Below are positions 28,792 through 36,908 of a stretch of DNA of 60,170 nt, in pieces. Every line of letters starts with the position of its first letter. Position 1 is the first letter of the stretch. The translations under genes and the position numbers were made by a program. The stretch lies in assembly GCA_028714175.1 (NCBI GenBank), contig JAQTMV010000005.1, positions 1 to 60,170 on the forward strand, in the 5' to 3' direction. A model generated the notes under the pieces. The model did not search any database. It saw only the letters and a program-made list of their open reading frames with translations, and was not told the origin of the DNA. This DNA is from Methylococcales bacterium. Its GTDB lineage: Bacteria > Pseudomonadota > Gammaproteobacteria > Methylococcales > Methylomonadaceae.

Positions 28792-30639
28792 TTAAGGTTC
28801 CTCCAAATAAAAAATGACTGACCAAGGGTTTAAACTTCCTTGTTGCAGGTTTTTCTCCACATCGGAAGCAGTTGCAAACAATACCTTCCCATCACAAGCG
28901 CAATCGACGCTTGCCGGCTCAGTGCCCAGATTTGCCACCAGTATTAACATTGAATCATCGTTCAAGCGCCATTGCACAGATAAGGCCCTATCATTCAAAA
29001 GCCGGTAATGGGCCTGTCCGCCGGTAATGCCACGCGGCCTTGGGGTTATCTCATTGCTGCGGATGCGCAGTAATTCCCTGTGAAATTCCAGCCATTCCCG
29101 ATGCGGCTCTTGATTTATCTCATCCCATGCCAGTCTGGCTGATTGATACGTATCAGCTGCGTTGGGTAACGCCATTTTTCGGAGCAATTCAACATCGGTA
29201 AACTCCGTGAACTTCGCAAATTCCTGCAATCGGCCCTGAGTCACCTTATCGCCCAGTTCGCCGGAAAAATCTACAAAATAGGGAAATGGCTGACTGCTGG
29301 CCCACTCCTGCCCCATAAACAACAAGGGCGGCGACGGCATCAATAATAAGATCGCAGTTGCCGCACGCACGGCTTCCAGAGGGCAAAGACTCGAGATGCG
29401 CTCACCCAGGGCCCGGTTGCCGACCTGGTCATGATTCTGCAAGAACGATACAAAGGCTGTCAGCGGCAAGTCCGGACACGGTTCCCCTCTTAATTTCCCG
29501 TCCCGATAAGAGGATGCCTCGCCCTGATAAGCAAAACCCTCGGTTAAACAGCGGCCAAGATGATGCAGGGGTTGTTGGCTATAATCCTGGTAATAACCGC
29601 TGGTTTCTCCTGTTAACAGAACATGCAGGACATGATGAATATCGTCATTCCATTGCGCATCGAAAAAACGATGCGGCCTGGAAAGGTCTTGTCTTAAATA
29701 ATGGGCGGCATTATTGTCGTTTTCCAGAACTAAATGGATATGACGATCATACCCTGGCCCTAATCGAACCGCTTCAGCCAGTTCTTCCAGAATATCGGGC
29801 GATGTGTCATCAAAAATGGCATGAACTGCATCAAGGCGCAAACCGTCAAAATGATATTCTTCCAGCCAATACAAGGCATTGTGTATAAAAAACCGGCGCA
29901 CCCAGCGGCCATGTTCTGCGTCAAAATTAATAGCATCACCCCAGGGGGTATGGAAGCGATCCGTGAAAAATGCCGGCGCATACAGATGCAGATAATTGCC
30001 TTCCGGACCGAAATGGCTGTAAACAACATCATTAAAAACCATCAAGCCTTTGGCGTGCGCAGTTGAAATCAGATCTTTAAGCTCATCGGGATTACCATAA
30101 TTGTTATCCGGTGCAAACGGCAGCACGCCGTCATAACCCCAATTACGCCGGCCGGGAAAATCGGCAAGGGGCATTAACTGTATGGCTGTCACGCCCAGAT
30201 CGACCAGATAATCCAGATGTTTCTTCACCCCTGCAAACGTGCCTTCTTCGGTGAAGGTACCCACATGCAGCTCATAAAACACCGCGTCTTCCCAAGGCCG
30301 CCCTTTCCAGTCATCATCCTGCCATTGCCACGCGTCAGGATCGATAACCTGACTTGAACCGCTGACATCCTGAGGTTGATAACGGGAAGCAGGATCGGGA
30401 ACATAATGCTCGCCATTGATCCGATACTGGTAATAACAATCGCTCCCGGCCAATTCGGTCGTAATGCCATACCAGCCTTCCGCTTCGGCTGCCATGTGCA
30501 ACCTGATTTCAGGTGCACGTCCTTGCAGGCATAACTCAACTTTATCGGCTCCAGGCGCCCATACTCTGAAATTGACCCTGCCGTCATCCAGAATACGAGT
30601 TCCGAAAGGCATGGGATGGCATCGTTGTACGCTTGGCAT
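28792..30639 (-). CDS. treZ: Malto-oligosyltrehalose trehalohydrolase TreZ, 615 aa
   Basis: Releases trehalose from the TreY product. An N-terminal CBM48-like beta domain (residues 10-100, FRVWAPGADKVEL) precedes the GH13 barrel: YDGVLPFAPDNNYG, NDVVYSHFGPEGNYLH, catalytic DGLRLDAVHAI, LVLENDNN and LQNHDQVGNRALGER. Length is typical. It starts 9 bases after the glycosyltransferase gene, supporting one operon. Confidence 0.96.
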   Translation of the reverse strand: MPSVQRCHPMPFGTRILDDGRVNFRVWAPGADKVELCLQGRAPEIRLHMAAEAEGWYGITTELAGSDCYYQYRINGEHYVPDPASRYQPQDVSGSSQVIDPDAWQWQDDDWKGRPWEDAVFYELHVGTFTEEGTFAGVKKHLDYLVDLGVTAIQLMPLADFPGRRNWGYDGVLPFAPDNNYGNPDELKDLISTAHAKGLMVFNDVVYSHFGPEGNYLHLYAPAFFTDRFHTPWGDAINFDAEHGRWVRRFFIHNALYWLEEYHFDGLRLDAVHAIFDDTSPDILEELAEAVRLGPGYDRHIHLVLENDNNAAHYLRQDLSRPHRFFDAQWNDDIHHVLHVLLTGETSGYYQDYSQQPLHHLGRCLTEGFAYQGEASSYRDGKLRGEPCPDLPLTAFVSFLQNHDQVGNRALGERISSLCPLEAVRAATAILLLMPSPPLLFMGQEWASSQPFPYFVDFSGELGDKVTQGRLQEFAKFTEFTDVELLRKMALPNAADTYQSARLAWDEINQEPHREWLEFHRELLRIRSNEITPRPRGITGGQAHYRLLNDRALSVQWRLNDDSMLILVANLGTEPASVDCACDGKVLFATASDVEKNLQQGSLNPWSVIFYLEEP

Positions 30640-30648
30640 GTACTGATC

Positions 30649-31890
30649 TCAATTTAATTCAATCCTGTCAACCCCGCCATGTTGCAGCGATACCATCAAG
30701 GTCAGATGCTCACGCAATTGACGCGTTAACAGGAAGTTCTCGCGGACGAATTCCTTGGCTTTAATTCCCATTTCCTGCATTTTTTGCGCTTGTTTAAACA
30801 AATAGCGAATACGCAGCGCAGTGCCTTCCGGTGTATTGACTAAAAAACCGGTATGGAAATTGATTACCTGCAAACGAATGCCGCCGGTATCGCCGCCGAT
30901 AACCGGCTTACCTTTCCAGAGCGCTTCGGTTACGGTAAGGCCAAAGCCTTCTTTAGTGGATTTTTGCACAACAATATCGGCAAGCCGTTGCAGCGCATTG
31001 ATCGTGCGGTGCGCGTCAGGGGGCAACTGCAGAATTTTGATATTGGGGTCATCACCGGCTGCAAAACGCACTTCGTTGAGTACGGCCTCGCCTTCGGGAT
31101 CATCGGTAGCCCCTCCGCCGGCCAGCACCAATTGCAAGGCGGGAATAAATTGCCTGGCCAATTTATAGGCTTCTATGACGCCAACCGGATCCTTGAATCG
31201 ATCAAAACGCGAGATCTGCGCGATCATCGGCGCTTCGGGATCAATGCCAAAGCGTATGCGCACAGCGTCCAATTCGTCCTGAGTCAAGTCCACGTTTTTG
31301 TCGCTTAACGGGTCAATGCTGGGCGGTATAATGTAGGCTGGATGCGACAGCATCTGCACAAACTGGGGTAATGAAAAGATGCTGGCATCATATTCACGGA
31401 CAAAGCGATCGATAAACCGCCAGGTTCCACGGTGCGGATGGCTGGCGTCAATGTGGCAGCGCCAGATCCACTTGCCCTTCCGGTTACTGCAATACTTTAA
31501 CAGTGCAACGGGTTGCGGGTCATGAATAAAGACAAAATCCGCTTCTTCCAGAATGGGGCGCAATTGCTTGGCATTCTGCTCGTTCACTTCCTGAAAATGA
31601 GCCAGTAAAGTGTCAGGAATAGCGACTCTGTTGCCTTGTATGGCGTTATGCATACTTTTTGTACACTGGTAAAATTCACTATCCCCGGTAATCACCTCCC
31701 AGCGCGTATCAATGCCCAGTTCCCGGCTAAGCGGCACGAGTTTATCCAGGATCTCGGCAACACCACCACCAACGCGAGTGGAATTAACATGAACCACAGT
31801 TTTTCCTTTCAGCGGCGCCGCCAGTTGTTGCAGATGCCGGATGACATCCCTGCTCGTCACCGCCGCATAAGAATCCAACATTGTCATCAT
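30649..31890 (-). CDS. treT: GT4 glycosyltransferase, trehalose synthase TreT-like, 413 aa
   Basis: Glycosyltransferase family 4 fold. VVHVNSTRVGGGVAEIL at the N-terminus and FIHDPQPVALL with WRCHIDASHPHRG match trehalose glycosyltransferring synthases (NDP-glucose plus glucose to trehalose) and related trehalose phosphorylases. The donor-binding segment KSTKEGFGLTVTEALWKGKPVIGG carries the E-x7-E motif. ATG 31890 overlaps the upstream gene's TGA (ATGATGA). Its place beside treZ and treY supports trehalose as product, but sucrose-type or other alpha-glucoside activity is not excluded. Confidence 0.78.
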   Translation of the reverse strand: MMTMLDSYAAVTSRDVIRHLQQLAAPLKGKTVVHVNSTRVGGGVAEILDKLVPLSRELGIDTRWEVITGDSEFYQCTKSMHNAIQGNRVAIPDTLLAHFQEVNEQNAKQLRPILEEADFVFIHDPQPVALLKYCSNRKGKWIWRCHIDASHPHRGTWRFIDRFVREYDASIFSLPQFVQMLSHPAYIIPPSIDPLSDKNVDLTQDELDAVRIRFGIDPEAPMIAQISRFDRFKDPVGVIEAYKLARQFIPALQLVLAGGGATDDPEGEAVLNEVRFAAGDDPNIKILQLPPDAHRTINALQRLADIVVQKSTKEGFGLTVTEALWKGKPVIGGDTGGIRLQVINFHTGFLVNTPEGTALRIRYLFKQAQKMQEMGIKAKEFVRENFLLTRQLREHLTLMVSLQHGGVDRIELN

Positions 31891-32576
31891 AATGCCTGCT
31901 CCGCACAAAAGTGTTGAAAGGTGGCTGCCACTTGCTGACGTAACTCGGCCAGAGTACTGAAATAAGGGTCGATACCGGTCAACTGGTCAATTAACGGCTG
32001 ATAAGTTTCCCCGAAAAAGGCCAGCCACTGGCGAAAATCATCGACCTTGTCCTGAGTCCGGCGGCGGGCATCAATAAAATGGTAAAAAACGCTGCTGACC
32101 GACATTTGAGGAATCAGCTCTGACATCTCTCGAGGTTCGCTTACCTTTTTTTGCGTATCAAAGACCACAATCTGTGAGCGAATAAATTCAAACCGCTGCG
32201 TGGCATGAGACCATCGCAGATATTCGCTTTCATCCAGACGATTGTCTATGCATTCCAGTAAATGGTGGCGTAATTCTTCCAGGTCATTGAATGAGACGGG
32301 GTCAAGGACGGCCAATTGTTCCGCCAATTTCGCATCCTGAAGGCTATGACGCACCCAACCGGCAAAATCATTGATGTACTCGCGCTCCTCAAAATGCGGC
32401 AGCAACAAATTGGCCCAAAAATGGTAATACAAGCTGTCCGGATTTAAGTTTTCGATATGGTCACGGAGTTCTTTCAAGGTATCGGCGCGTTTATGGGTGG
32501 CAATCGCTATCAATGCACAATCTTTCAGGCCAAAGGAGGGTATTTCAGGTTCTGGCTTATTATCCGTCGTGTTCAT
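31887..32576 (-). CDS. DUF5752-family protein, 229 aa
   Basis: A helical, acidic soluble protein without signal peptide. SLYYHFWANLLLPH and SVFYHFIDARRR are two related Y-H-F motifs about 110 residues apart, suggesting an internal duplication. It matches my memory of DUF5752, which often accompanies trehalose/sucrose-type glycosyltransferases. Function is unknown; a regulatory or scaffold role for the next gene is inference from the 4-base overlap. ATG 32576 was chosen because a GGAG site sits 8 bases upstream; ATG 32594 lacks one. Confidence 0.72.
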   Translation of the reverse strand: MNTTDNKPEPEIPSFGLKDCALIAIATHKRADTLKELRDHIENLNPDSLYYHFWANLLLPHFEEREYINDFAGWVRHSLQDAKLAEQLAVLDPVSFNDLEELRHHLLECIDNRLDESEYLRWSHATQRFEFIRSQIVVFDTQKKVSEPREMSELIPQMSVSSVFYHFIDARRRTQDKVDDFRQWLAFFGETYQPLIDQLTGIDPYFSTLAELRQQVAATFQHFCAEQAL

Positions 32577-33163
32577 ATTTAAAACTCCATGCAAATGGAA
32601 TTAAATAAATCTGGTCGTAAATCTATTGGGTTTCGCAATATAAATACACTTGGAACCATTTTATGTAGAAAGACTCACTTAATAATAGATTAACACGGGA
32701 TGGGCTGAATAGGATAGGATAGTGCGCCGCATGGCCGACACACCAAACCATCCTGCGCATTACGCTATGCAATTCCGCTCTACGTGGGTTCCGCAAAAGC
32801 TCCGGCGCTGAGATTAACGTTAAACAAATAGGTGGGCGTGTGGAAGCCGTTCATGCTTCGACAAGGCTCTGCTGAGCGAAGCCAAAGGGCTCAGCATGAA
32901 CGGCTTCCACATACCACAACTGCGTTTTTTGGATTAAACACCATAATCAACCCTGAACAAATCAGCAAAGTGGCGTCATGAACAAGAAAAATACTCATCG
33001 TTCTAACCAGCATTGGAAAATATCCAGACATGAATCGAGCTACCGGTTTGTGGCTTGGAGAGGTTGTGCACTTCGTCAGGAAAATCGAAGAGGCCGCCTA
33101 TCAAGTTGATTATGCAAGCCCGTCATTCCATTTTTGTAAATTGGTGCAGGGTCTGGACATTCC
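32577..33163. other. Gene-free stretch before bfr, with an inverted repeat
   Basis: No gene is supported between the DUF5752 start and the bfr stop. It holds a strong 18-bp inverted repeat (listed separately), the presumed promoter of the trehalose operon near its low end, and short unstructured open frames only. Confidence 0.6.
32840..32910. repeat. 71-bp element with perfect 18-bp inverted arms
   Basis: GTGGAAGCCGTTCATGCT (32840-32857) and AGCATGAACGGCTTCCAC (32893-32910) are exact reverse complements. The 35-base centre contains CTTCGACAAGGCTCTGCTGAG, a motif seen in dispersed intergenic repeats of many proteobacteria. It could fold as one long hairpin. No poly-T follows, so a simple terminator is less likely than a mobile palindromic repeat. 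Confidence 0.7.
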
Positions 33164-33628
33164 TTACATTTGCGATTGTAAATAATTTTGCAGCCCCACT
33201 TTTTCAATCAATTCAAGCTGAGTTTCCAGCCAGTCGATATGTTCTTCTTCAGATTCCAGGATTTTGGAAAACAGTTCACGGGAAACAAAATCACTCACCG
33301 TCTCGCAATAGACAACAGCTTCTCTCAGCAAGGGGGCTGCAATTTGTTCGAGCTTTAAATCACAGTTGAGCATTTCCAGGGCATTTTCACCTATCATCAA
33401 TTTACCAAGATTTTGCAGATTAGGCAGACCTTCGAGGAAAAGAATGCGCTCGATTATTTGATCGGCATGTTTCATCTCATCAATCGATTCGTGGTACTCC
33501 TTTTCGTTAAGTTTGTTAAATCCCCAGTGTTTGTACATTCTGGCATGTAGAAAATACTGGTTAATCGCAGTTAGTTCGTTTTCCAGCGCTTTATTCAGGT
33601 AGTCGATGACTGTTGCGTCGCCTTTCAT
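33164..33628 (-). CDS. bfr: Bacterioferritin, 154 aa
   Basis: 24-mer iron-storage protein. Ferroxidase ligands appear as E18 in [11 protein letters not shown]51 and H54 in SIDEMKHAD, and [11 protein letters not shown] near residue 127. The haem-ligand methionine M52 is in DEMKHAD. Length is standard. It is 22 bases downstream of bfd and follows the rnf genes, so it may be supplied with iron-demanding nitrogenase conditions; that link is inferred from position. Confidence 0.95.
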   Translation of the reverse strand: MKGDATVIDYLNKALENELTAINQYFLHARMYKHWGFNKLNEKEYHESIDEMKHADQIIERILFLEGLPNLQNLGKLMIGENALEMLNCDLKLEQIAAPLLREAVVYCETVSDFVSRELFSKILESEEEHIDWLETQLELIEKVGLQNYLQSQM

Positions 33629-33650
33629 AAGAGTATCTCTTGTCTAATTG

Positions 33651-33845
33651 TTAAAGAATGAGGTGATTTGTTGCAACGGGTGATTCAGTGCCTCGCTTAA
33701 GTAGATTTGCCACTTCTTTATTACATCTTCCACAATCCTTGCCCACTCCGAAACAATGAATTAGCTGTTTACGAGTACAAACACCTTTTTCGATGGCCGT
33801 TAAAATCTGCGAGTCGGTTACAGCTTTACAAACGCATATGTACAT
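33651..33845 (-). CDS. bfd: Bacterioferritin-associated ferredoxin, 64 aa
   Basis: Small 2Fe-2S protein that reduces bacterioferritin and lets iron out. The BFD-fold cysteines are in MYICVCKAVT (C-x-C) and KDCGRCNKEV (C-x-x-C). The tail after residue 52 is not conserved. It stands directly upstream of bfr. Confidence 0.93.
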   Translation of the reverse strand: MYICVCKAVTDSQILTAIEKGVCTRKQLIHCFGVGKDCGRCNKEVANLLKRGTESPVATNHLIL

Positions 33846-33875
33846 TGCAGTTCCTTTAAGCCAGTTTGAAAAAAC

Positions 33876-34136
33876 TTAGCGTCTGCGCCGTTGCACCAGT
33901 TGTGGATCGGCAGTTATCTGCCGGTAAATTTCCACCCTGTCCCCATCCTTTACAGTGGTATCCAGTGCGGCAATTTTTCCGAATATGCCCACTTTTTGGC
34001 TGGCCAGGTTTATTTCCGGATAAAGTTTTAAGACACCTGACAGGTCAATGGTTTCTACAATGGTACTGTTATCCGGCACTTCCAGACGCATCCATAGTTG
34101 TCTATCGACTTCTGCGTAACAAACACCTACGTTCAT
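33876..34136 (-). CDS. rnfH: RnfH-like ubiquitin-fold protein, 86 aa
   Basis: Beta-grasp protein of the UPF0125/RnfH family: VGVCYAEVDRQLWMRLEVP at the start, FGKIAALDTTVKDGDRVEIYR at the end, then a basic tail RRRR. In Azotobacter and Rhodobacter it is the last gene of the rnf operon; its biochemical role is unknown. It starts 16 bases after rnfE. Confidence 0.9.
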   Translation of the reverse strand: MNVGVCYAEVDRQLWMRLEVPDNSTIVETIDLSGVLKLYPEINLASQKVGIFGKIAALDTTVKDGDRVEIYRQITADPQLVQRRRR

Positions 34137-34152
34137 AATAATTCCTCATCGT

Positions 34153-34842
34153 TTATTCAGTTATAGCTTCGCTTGATAAAGCGGGTTGTGTTTTTTTCTG
34201 CGCGAGTTTTTGGTCTATCAGACGCTTACCGACAATCAGAAAAGCCAGCATAATGAATCCTCCTGGCGGCAGAGCCATTAATAAAAAGCCTTTGTAGTTG
34301 GGAATTACTGTACTTTCCAAAAACCTGAACGACTCGCCCAGCAATAATGACGCATTGGCGAATAGAGTGCCCGACGCGCTTATTTCTCTTGCCGCTCCAA
34401 GGGCGACAAGAACGAGGGTAAAACCCAGGCCCGTCATCAGGCCGTCCCATAAGGCATGTTTGACCGGTTGTTTGGAGGCAAAGGCTTCGGCACGGCCTAA
34501 CAGTGCGCAATTGGTAACAATCAAGGCAATGAACAAGCCCAGCACTTTGTAGAGCTCATGCGCCCAGGCATTCATTAAAATATCAACTAAGGTCACCAGC
34601 GCCGCGATCAGCAACACAAAAATCGGGATACGGATTTCACTGGGAATTAAATGCCGCGTTAGGGAAATCAGGCCGTTGGATGCAGTGATGACCGCCAGCG
34701 TAGCAAAGCCCATCCCCAAACCGTTAGTGGCTGTTCCCGTTACTGCCAGCAACGGGCAAAGCGCCAGGTTTTGCCCGAACACGATATTGTTGTTCCAGAT
34801 GCCGTCGCCGGCAATTTTACGATAGGTTTCTGATATGAACAT
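34153..34842 (-). CDS. rnfE: Rnf electron-transport subunit RnfE, 229 aa
   Basis: Multi-pass inner-membrane subunit related to RnfA and NqrD. NNIVFGQNLALCPLLAVTG, GLISLTRHLIPSEIRIPIFVLLIAALVTLVD and IVTNCALLGRAEAFASK are family landmarks, with cysteines in the C-P and N-C motifs that are proposed to hold a membrane Fe centre together with RnfA. It follows rnfG by 10 bases. Confidence 0.96.
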   Translation of the reverse strand: MFISETYRKIAGDGIWNNNIVFGQNLALCPLLAVTGTATNGLGMGFATLAVITASNGLISLTRHLIPSEIRIPIFVLLIAALVTLVDILMNAWAHELYKVLGLFIALIVTNCALLGRAEAFASKQPVKHALWDGLMTGLGFTLVLVALGAAREISASGTLFANASLLLGESFRFLESTVIPNYKGFLLMALPPGGFIMLAFLIVGKRLIDQKLAQKKTQPALSSEAITE

Positions 34843-34852
34843 GTTGATATCC

Positions 34853-35563
34853 TCAAGGATTGATCAGTTGCGCCTGATGCGCTTTGAATAACTGCAAGCC
34901 GCGATGAATTGCTTGCACCGACTTGCGCGGGGTGATGGTCGCACCGGTAAATTGGTCGAATACCCCGCCATCTTTTTTAACCGCCCATTGTGCCGGCGTT
35001 AAGTTGTCCAGGGAACGGCCGACAAAGCTCAATATCCAATCCGACTTTGCAACTTCGATTTTATCGCCCAGGCCTGGAGTTTCCTTGTGGCTGAGCACAC
35101 GCACGCCCAGAATATTGCCGTCGCGGTCTATGCCGATAATCATATTGATAGCCCCGGAATAGCCGTCAGGCGCGGTAAATTTAAAACTTACGGCGGTGAC
35201 GTTGCCGGACTTTTTGGCGATATAAACCGTGGTTTCGTTCGCACCGATATTGTATTCCGCAGACGGGACGTTCACCGTATCTTGCAGCATGTCATTATCA
35301 TGTAATGCGGCGGGTACAACTTCTTCCAGCGATTTTTTTAAATCTTCATCGAGCCGCTGTTGAATAATGCCTTCGGTACTGCAATTGGTCACGCCCAGCA
35401 GCACACTGGCAAGCAAGGCGAAGCCTGCCAAAATCCCTGTTTGAAATTTCAGGGTGGGTCTCAGCCGTGCCAGGTTCGACGGTTCCAGCCAGTTTTTCAG
35501 GAATTCCCGATAAACCGCGATTTTTTCCTTCAAGCGTTCGATAGTTGCGGGGTCAAGTTTCAT
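34853..35563 (-). CDS. rnfG: Rnf subunit RnfG, FMN-binding, 236 aa
   Basis: One N-terminal membrane segment (GILAGFALLASVLLGV) is followed by a periplasmic domain with the covalent FMN site FTGATITPRKSV, where the second threonine is the expected attachment point. It carries FMN in the periplasmic side of the Rnf complex. It is separated from rnfD by 271 bases containing a dispersed repeat and a second palindrome, an unusual break in this operon. Confidence 0.95.
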   Translation of the reverse strand: MKLDPATIERLKEKIAVYREFLKNWLEPSNLARLRPTLKFQTGILAGFALLASVLLGVTNCSTEGIIQQRLDEDLKKSLEEVVPAALHDNDMLQDTVNVPSAEYNIGANETTVYIAKKSGNVTAVSFKFTAPDGYSGAINMIIGIDRDGNILGVRVLSHKETPGLGDKIEVAKSDWILSFVGRSLDNLTPAQWAVKKDGGVFDQFTGATITPRKSVQAIHRGLQLFKAHQAQLINP

Positions 35564-35624
35564 GGCTTAGTCTCTGGATCAAACATTGTAAAATTTTGAA
35601 GGCATGACTCAAGCGGCAATACGG

Positions 35625-35768
35625 TTGACTTAAACAGTGCAAGCCCTCTCCAGCGGGAGAGGGTTGGGTGAGGGAAAATTAACACAGGAAAAAGCTTATT
35701 TTTATCCCCTCATCCCAGCCTTCTCCCTGAGGGAGAAGGAGCGTATGTTCTAAAGTCAATAATATTGA
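35625..35768. repeat. Dispersed 145-bp repeat, copy 1 (rnfG-rnfD gap)
   Basis: Matches copy 2 at 51060-51206 along its whole length. It contains two tight hairpins: CCCTCTCC-agcg-GGAGAGGG and CCTTCTCCC-tga-GGGAGAAGG. Flanks shared with copy 2 are TTGACxTAAxCAGTGCAA on the left and ATGTTCTAAAGT then TAATATTG on the right. It is MITE-like or REP-like and sits inside the rnf operon. Confidence 0.85.
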
Positions 35769-35811
35769 GCTAAAACCAATTCCAATAAAATTACTCTGCA
35801 ATAACATTGTC

Positions 35812-35840
35812 GGGTTACGCCACTGCAACCCGACCTACGA
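35812..35840. repeat. GTCGGGTT palindrome at the rnfD 3' end
   Basis: GTCGGGTT-acgccactgc-AACCCGAC overlaps the last codons of rnfD (stop at 35835). It is a hairpin-forming repeat of a kind common between genes in methanotroph-like genomes, and may slow or end transcription before rnfG. Confidence 0.5.
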
Positions 35841-36908
35841 TTTCGGGATTTCAAGGGGCTTGCCTTTGCGGTCACGCCCATAAATTCTGGGTCGTATGTA
35901 ATGATCTATCAGCGGTGTCGCCGCATTCATCAGCAATATGGCAAACCCCGCACCTTCGGGATATGCGCCCCAGCTGCGAATAACAAAAATCAGCAGTCCG
36001 CAGCCCGCGCCGAACACCAGCTGTCCTGCCGGTGTATTCGGAGAGGTAACATAGTCAGTGGCTATGAAAAAGGCCACGCACATCATCGCGCCTGAATTCA
36101 AATGCAGAAATGGACTGACATAATGTTGACTGTCCATTACATGAAAAAAGCCGGCCAACACCGTAACCGTCAGCAATAAAGAAACCGGAATATGCCATTG
36201 AATAACGCCCTCCCGGATTAACCACACGCCGCCCAAGCCCAGCAACAGCGTTGAGGTTTCGCCCAGACTGCCGCGTGTCCAGCCGATAAAGTTAAGAAAA
36301 CTGGAAGTGTCCTTGAGGATTTCGGGCAATAAACGGTTTTGCGAAAACTCGGTTTTGATAAACCCCAGCGTTGTTGCGCCGGTGCTTGCATCAATATTTT
36401 CAAATCCTGTAAAAGTAATACGCCAGCTTTCGGCAAGACCCGGTGAATGCGGAAAAAACAACGGTGATACATTCGCCCAAGTCGTCATTTCGACAGGAAA
36501 GGAAATCAGCAAGGCGACTCTGGCTAACATCGCGGGATTAAACAGGTTTTGTCCCAGACCGCCATAAACCTGTTTGCCTAAAATAATCGCCAGCCCGGAA
36601 CCGAGCACTCCAAGCCACCATGGTGCCCAGGGTGGCAGCGTCATCGCCAGCAGCCAGCCTGTCAATACTGCTGAGCCATCCATAATGACGGGTTTGGCAA
36701 TTCTTCCCGCCAGACGCAAGCAGAAGGCTTCAAAAAAAACCGCCGATAACACGGTGATAATAAACAGATTCAAAGCCGGCCAACCAAAACACAGGATTCC
36801 AAACGCCGTCGCGGGCATAAGTGCCAGCATGACTTGCCACATGATATGGCTGACGCTGGTGTTAGCGCCTACATGCGCGCCGCTGCTGGGTTTTATATGC
36901 GCAATCAT
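35835..36908 (-). CDS. rnfD: Rnf subunit RnfD, 357 aa
   Basis: Polytopic membrane subunit with covalent FMN; the attachment motif appears as DASTGATTLGF near residue 175. AFFIATDYVTSPNTPAGQLVFGAGCG and FAILLMNAATPLIDHYIRPRIYG mark the C-terminal half. It forms the membrane core with RnfG. Start overlaps the rnfC stop (ATGA). Confidence 0.96.
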   Translation of the reverse strand: MIAHIKPSSGAHVGANTSVSHIMWQVMLALMPATAFGILCFGWPALNLFIITVLSAVFFEAFCLRLAGRIAKPVIMDGSAVLTGWLLAMTLPPWAPWWLGVLGSGLAIILGKQVYGGLGQNLFNPAMLARVALLISFPVEMTTWANVSPLFFPHSPGLAESWRITFTGFENIDASTGATTLGFIKTEFSQNRLLPEILKDTSSFLNFIGWTRGSLGETSTLLLGLGGVWLIREGVIQWHIPVSLLLTVTVLAGFFHVMDSQHYVSPFLHLNSGAMMCVAFFIATDYVTSPNTPAGQLVFGAGCGLLIFVIRSWGAYPEGAGFAILLMNAATPLIDHYIRPRIYGRDRKGKPLEIPKS

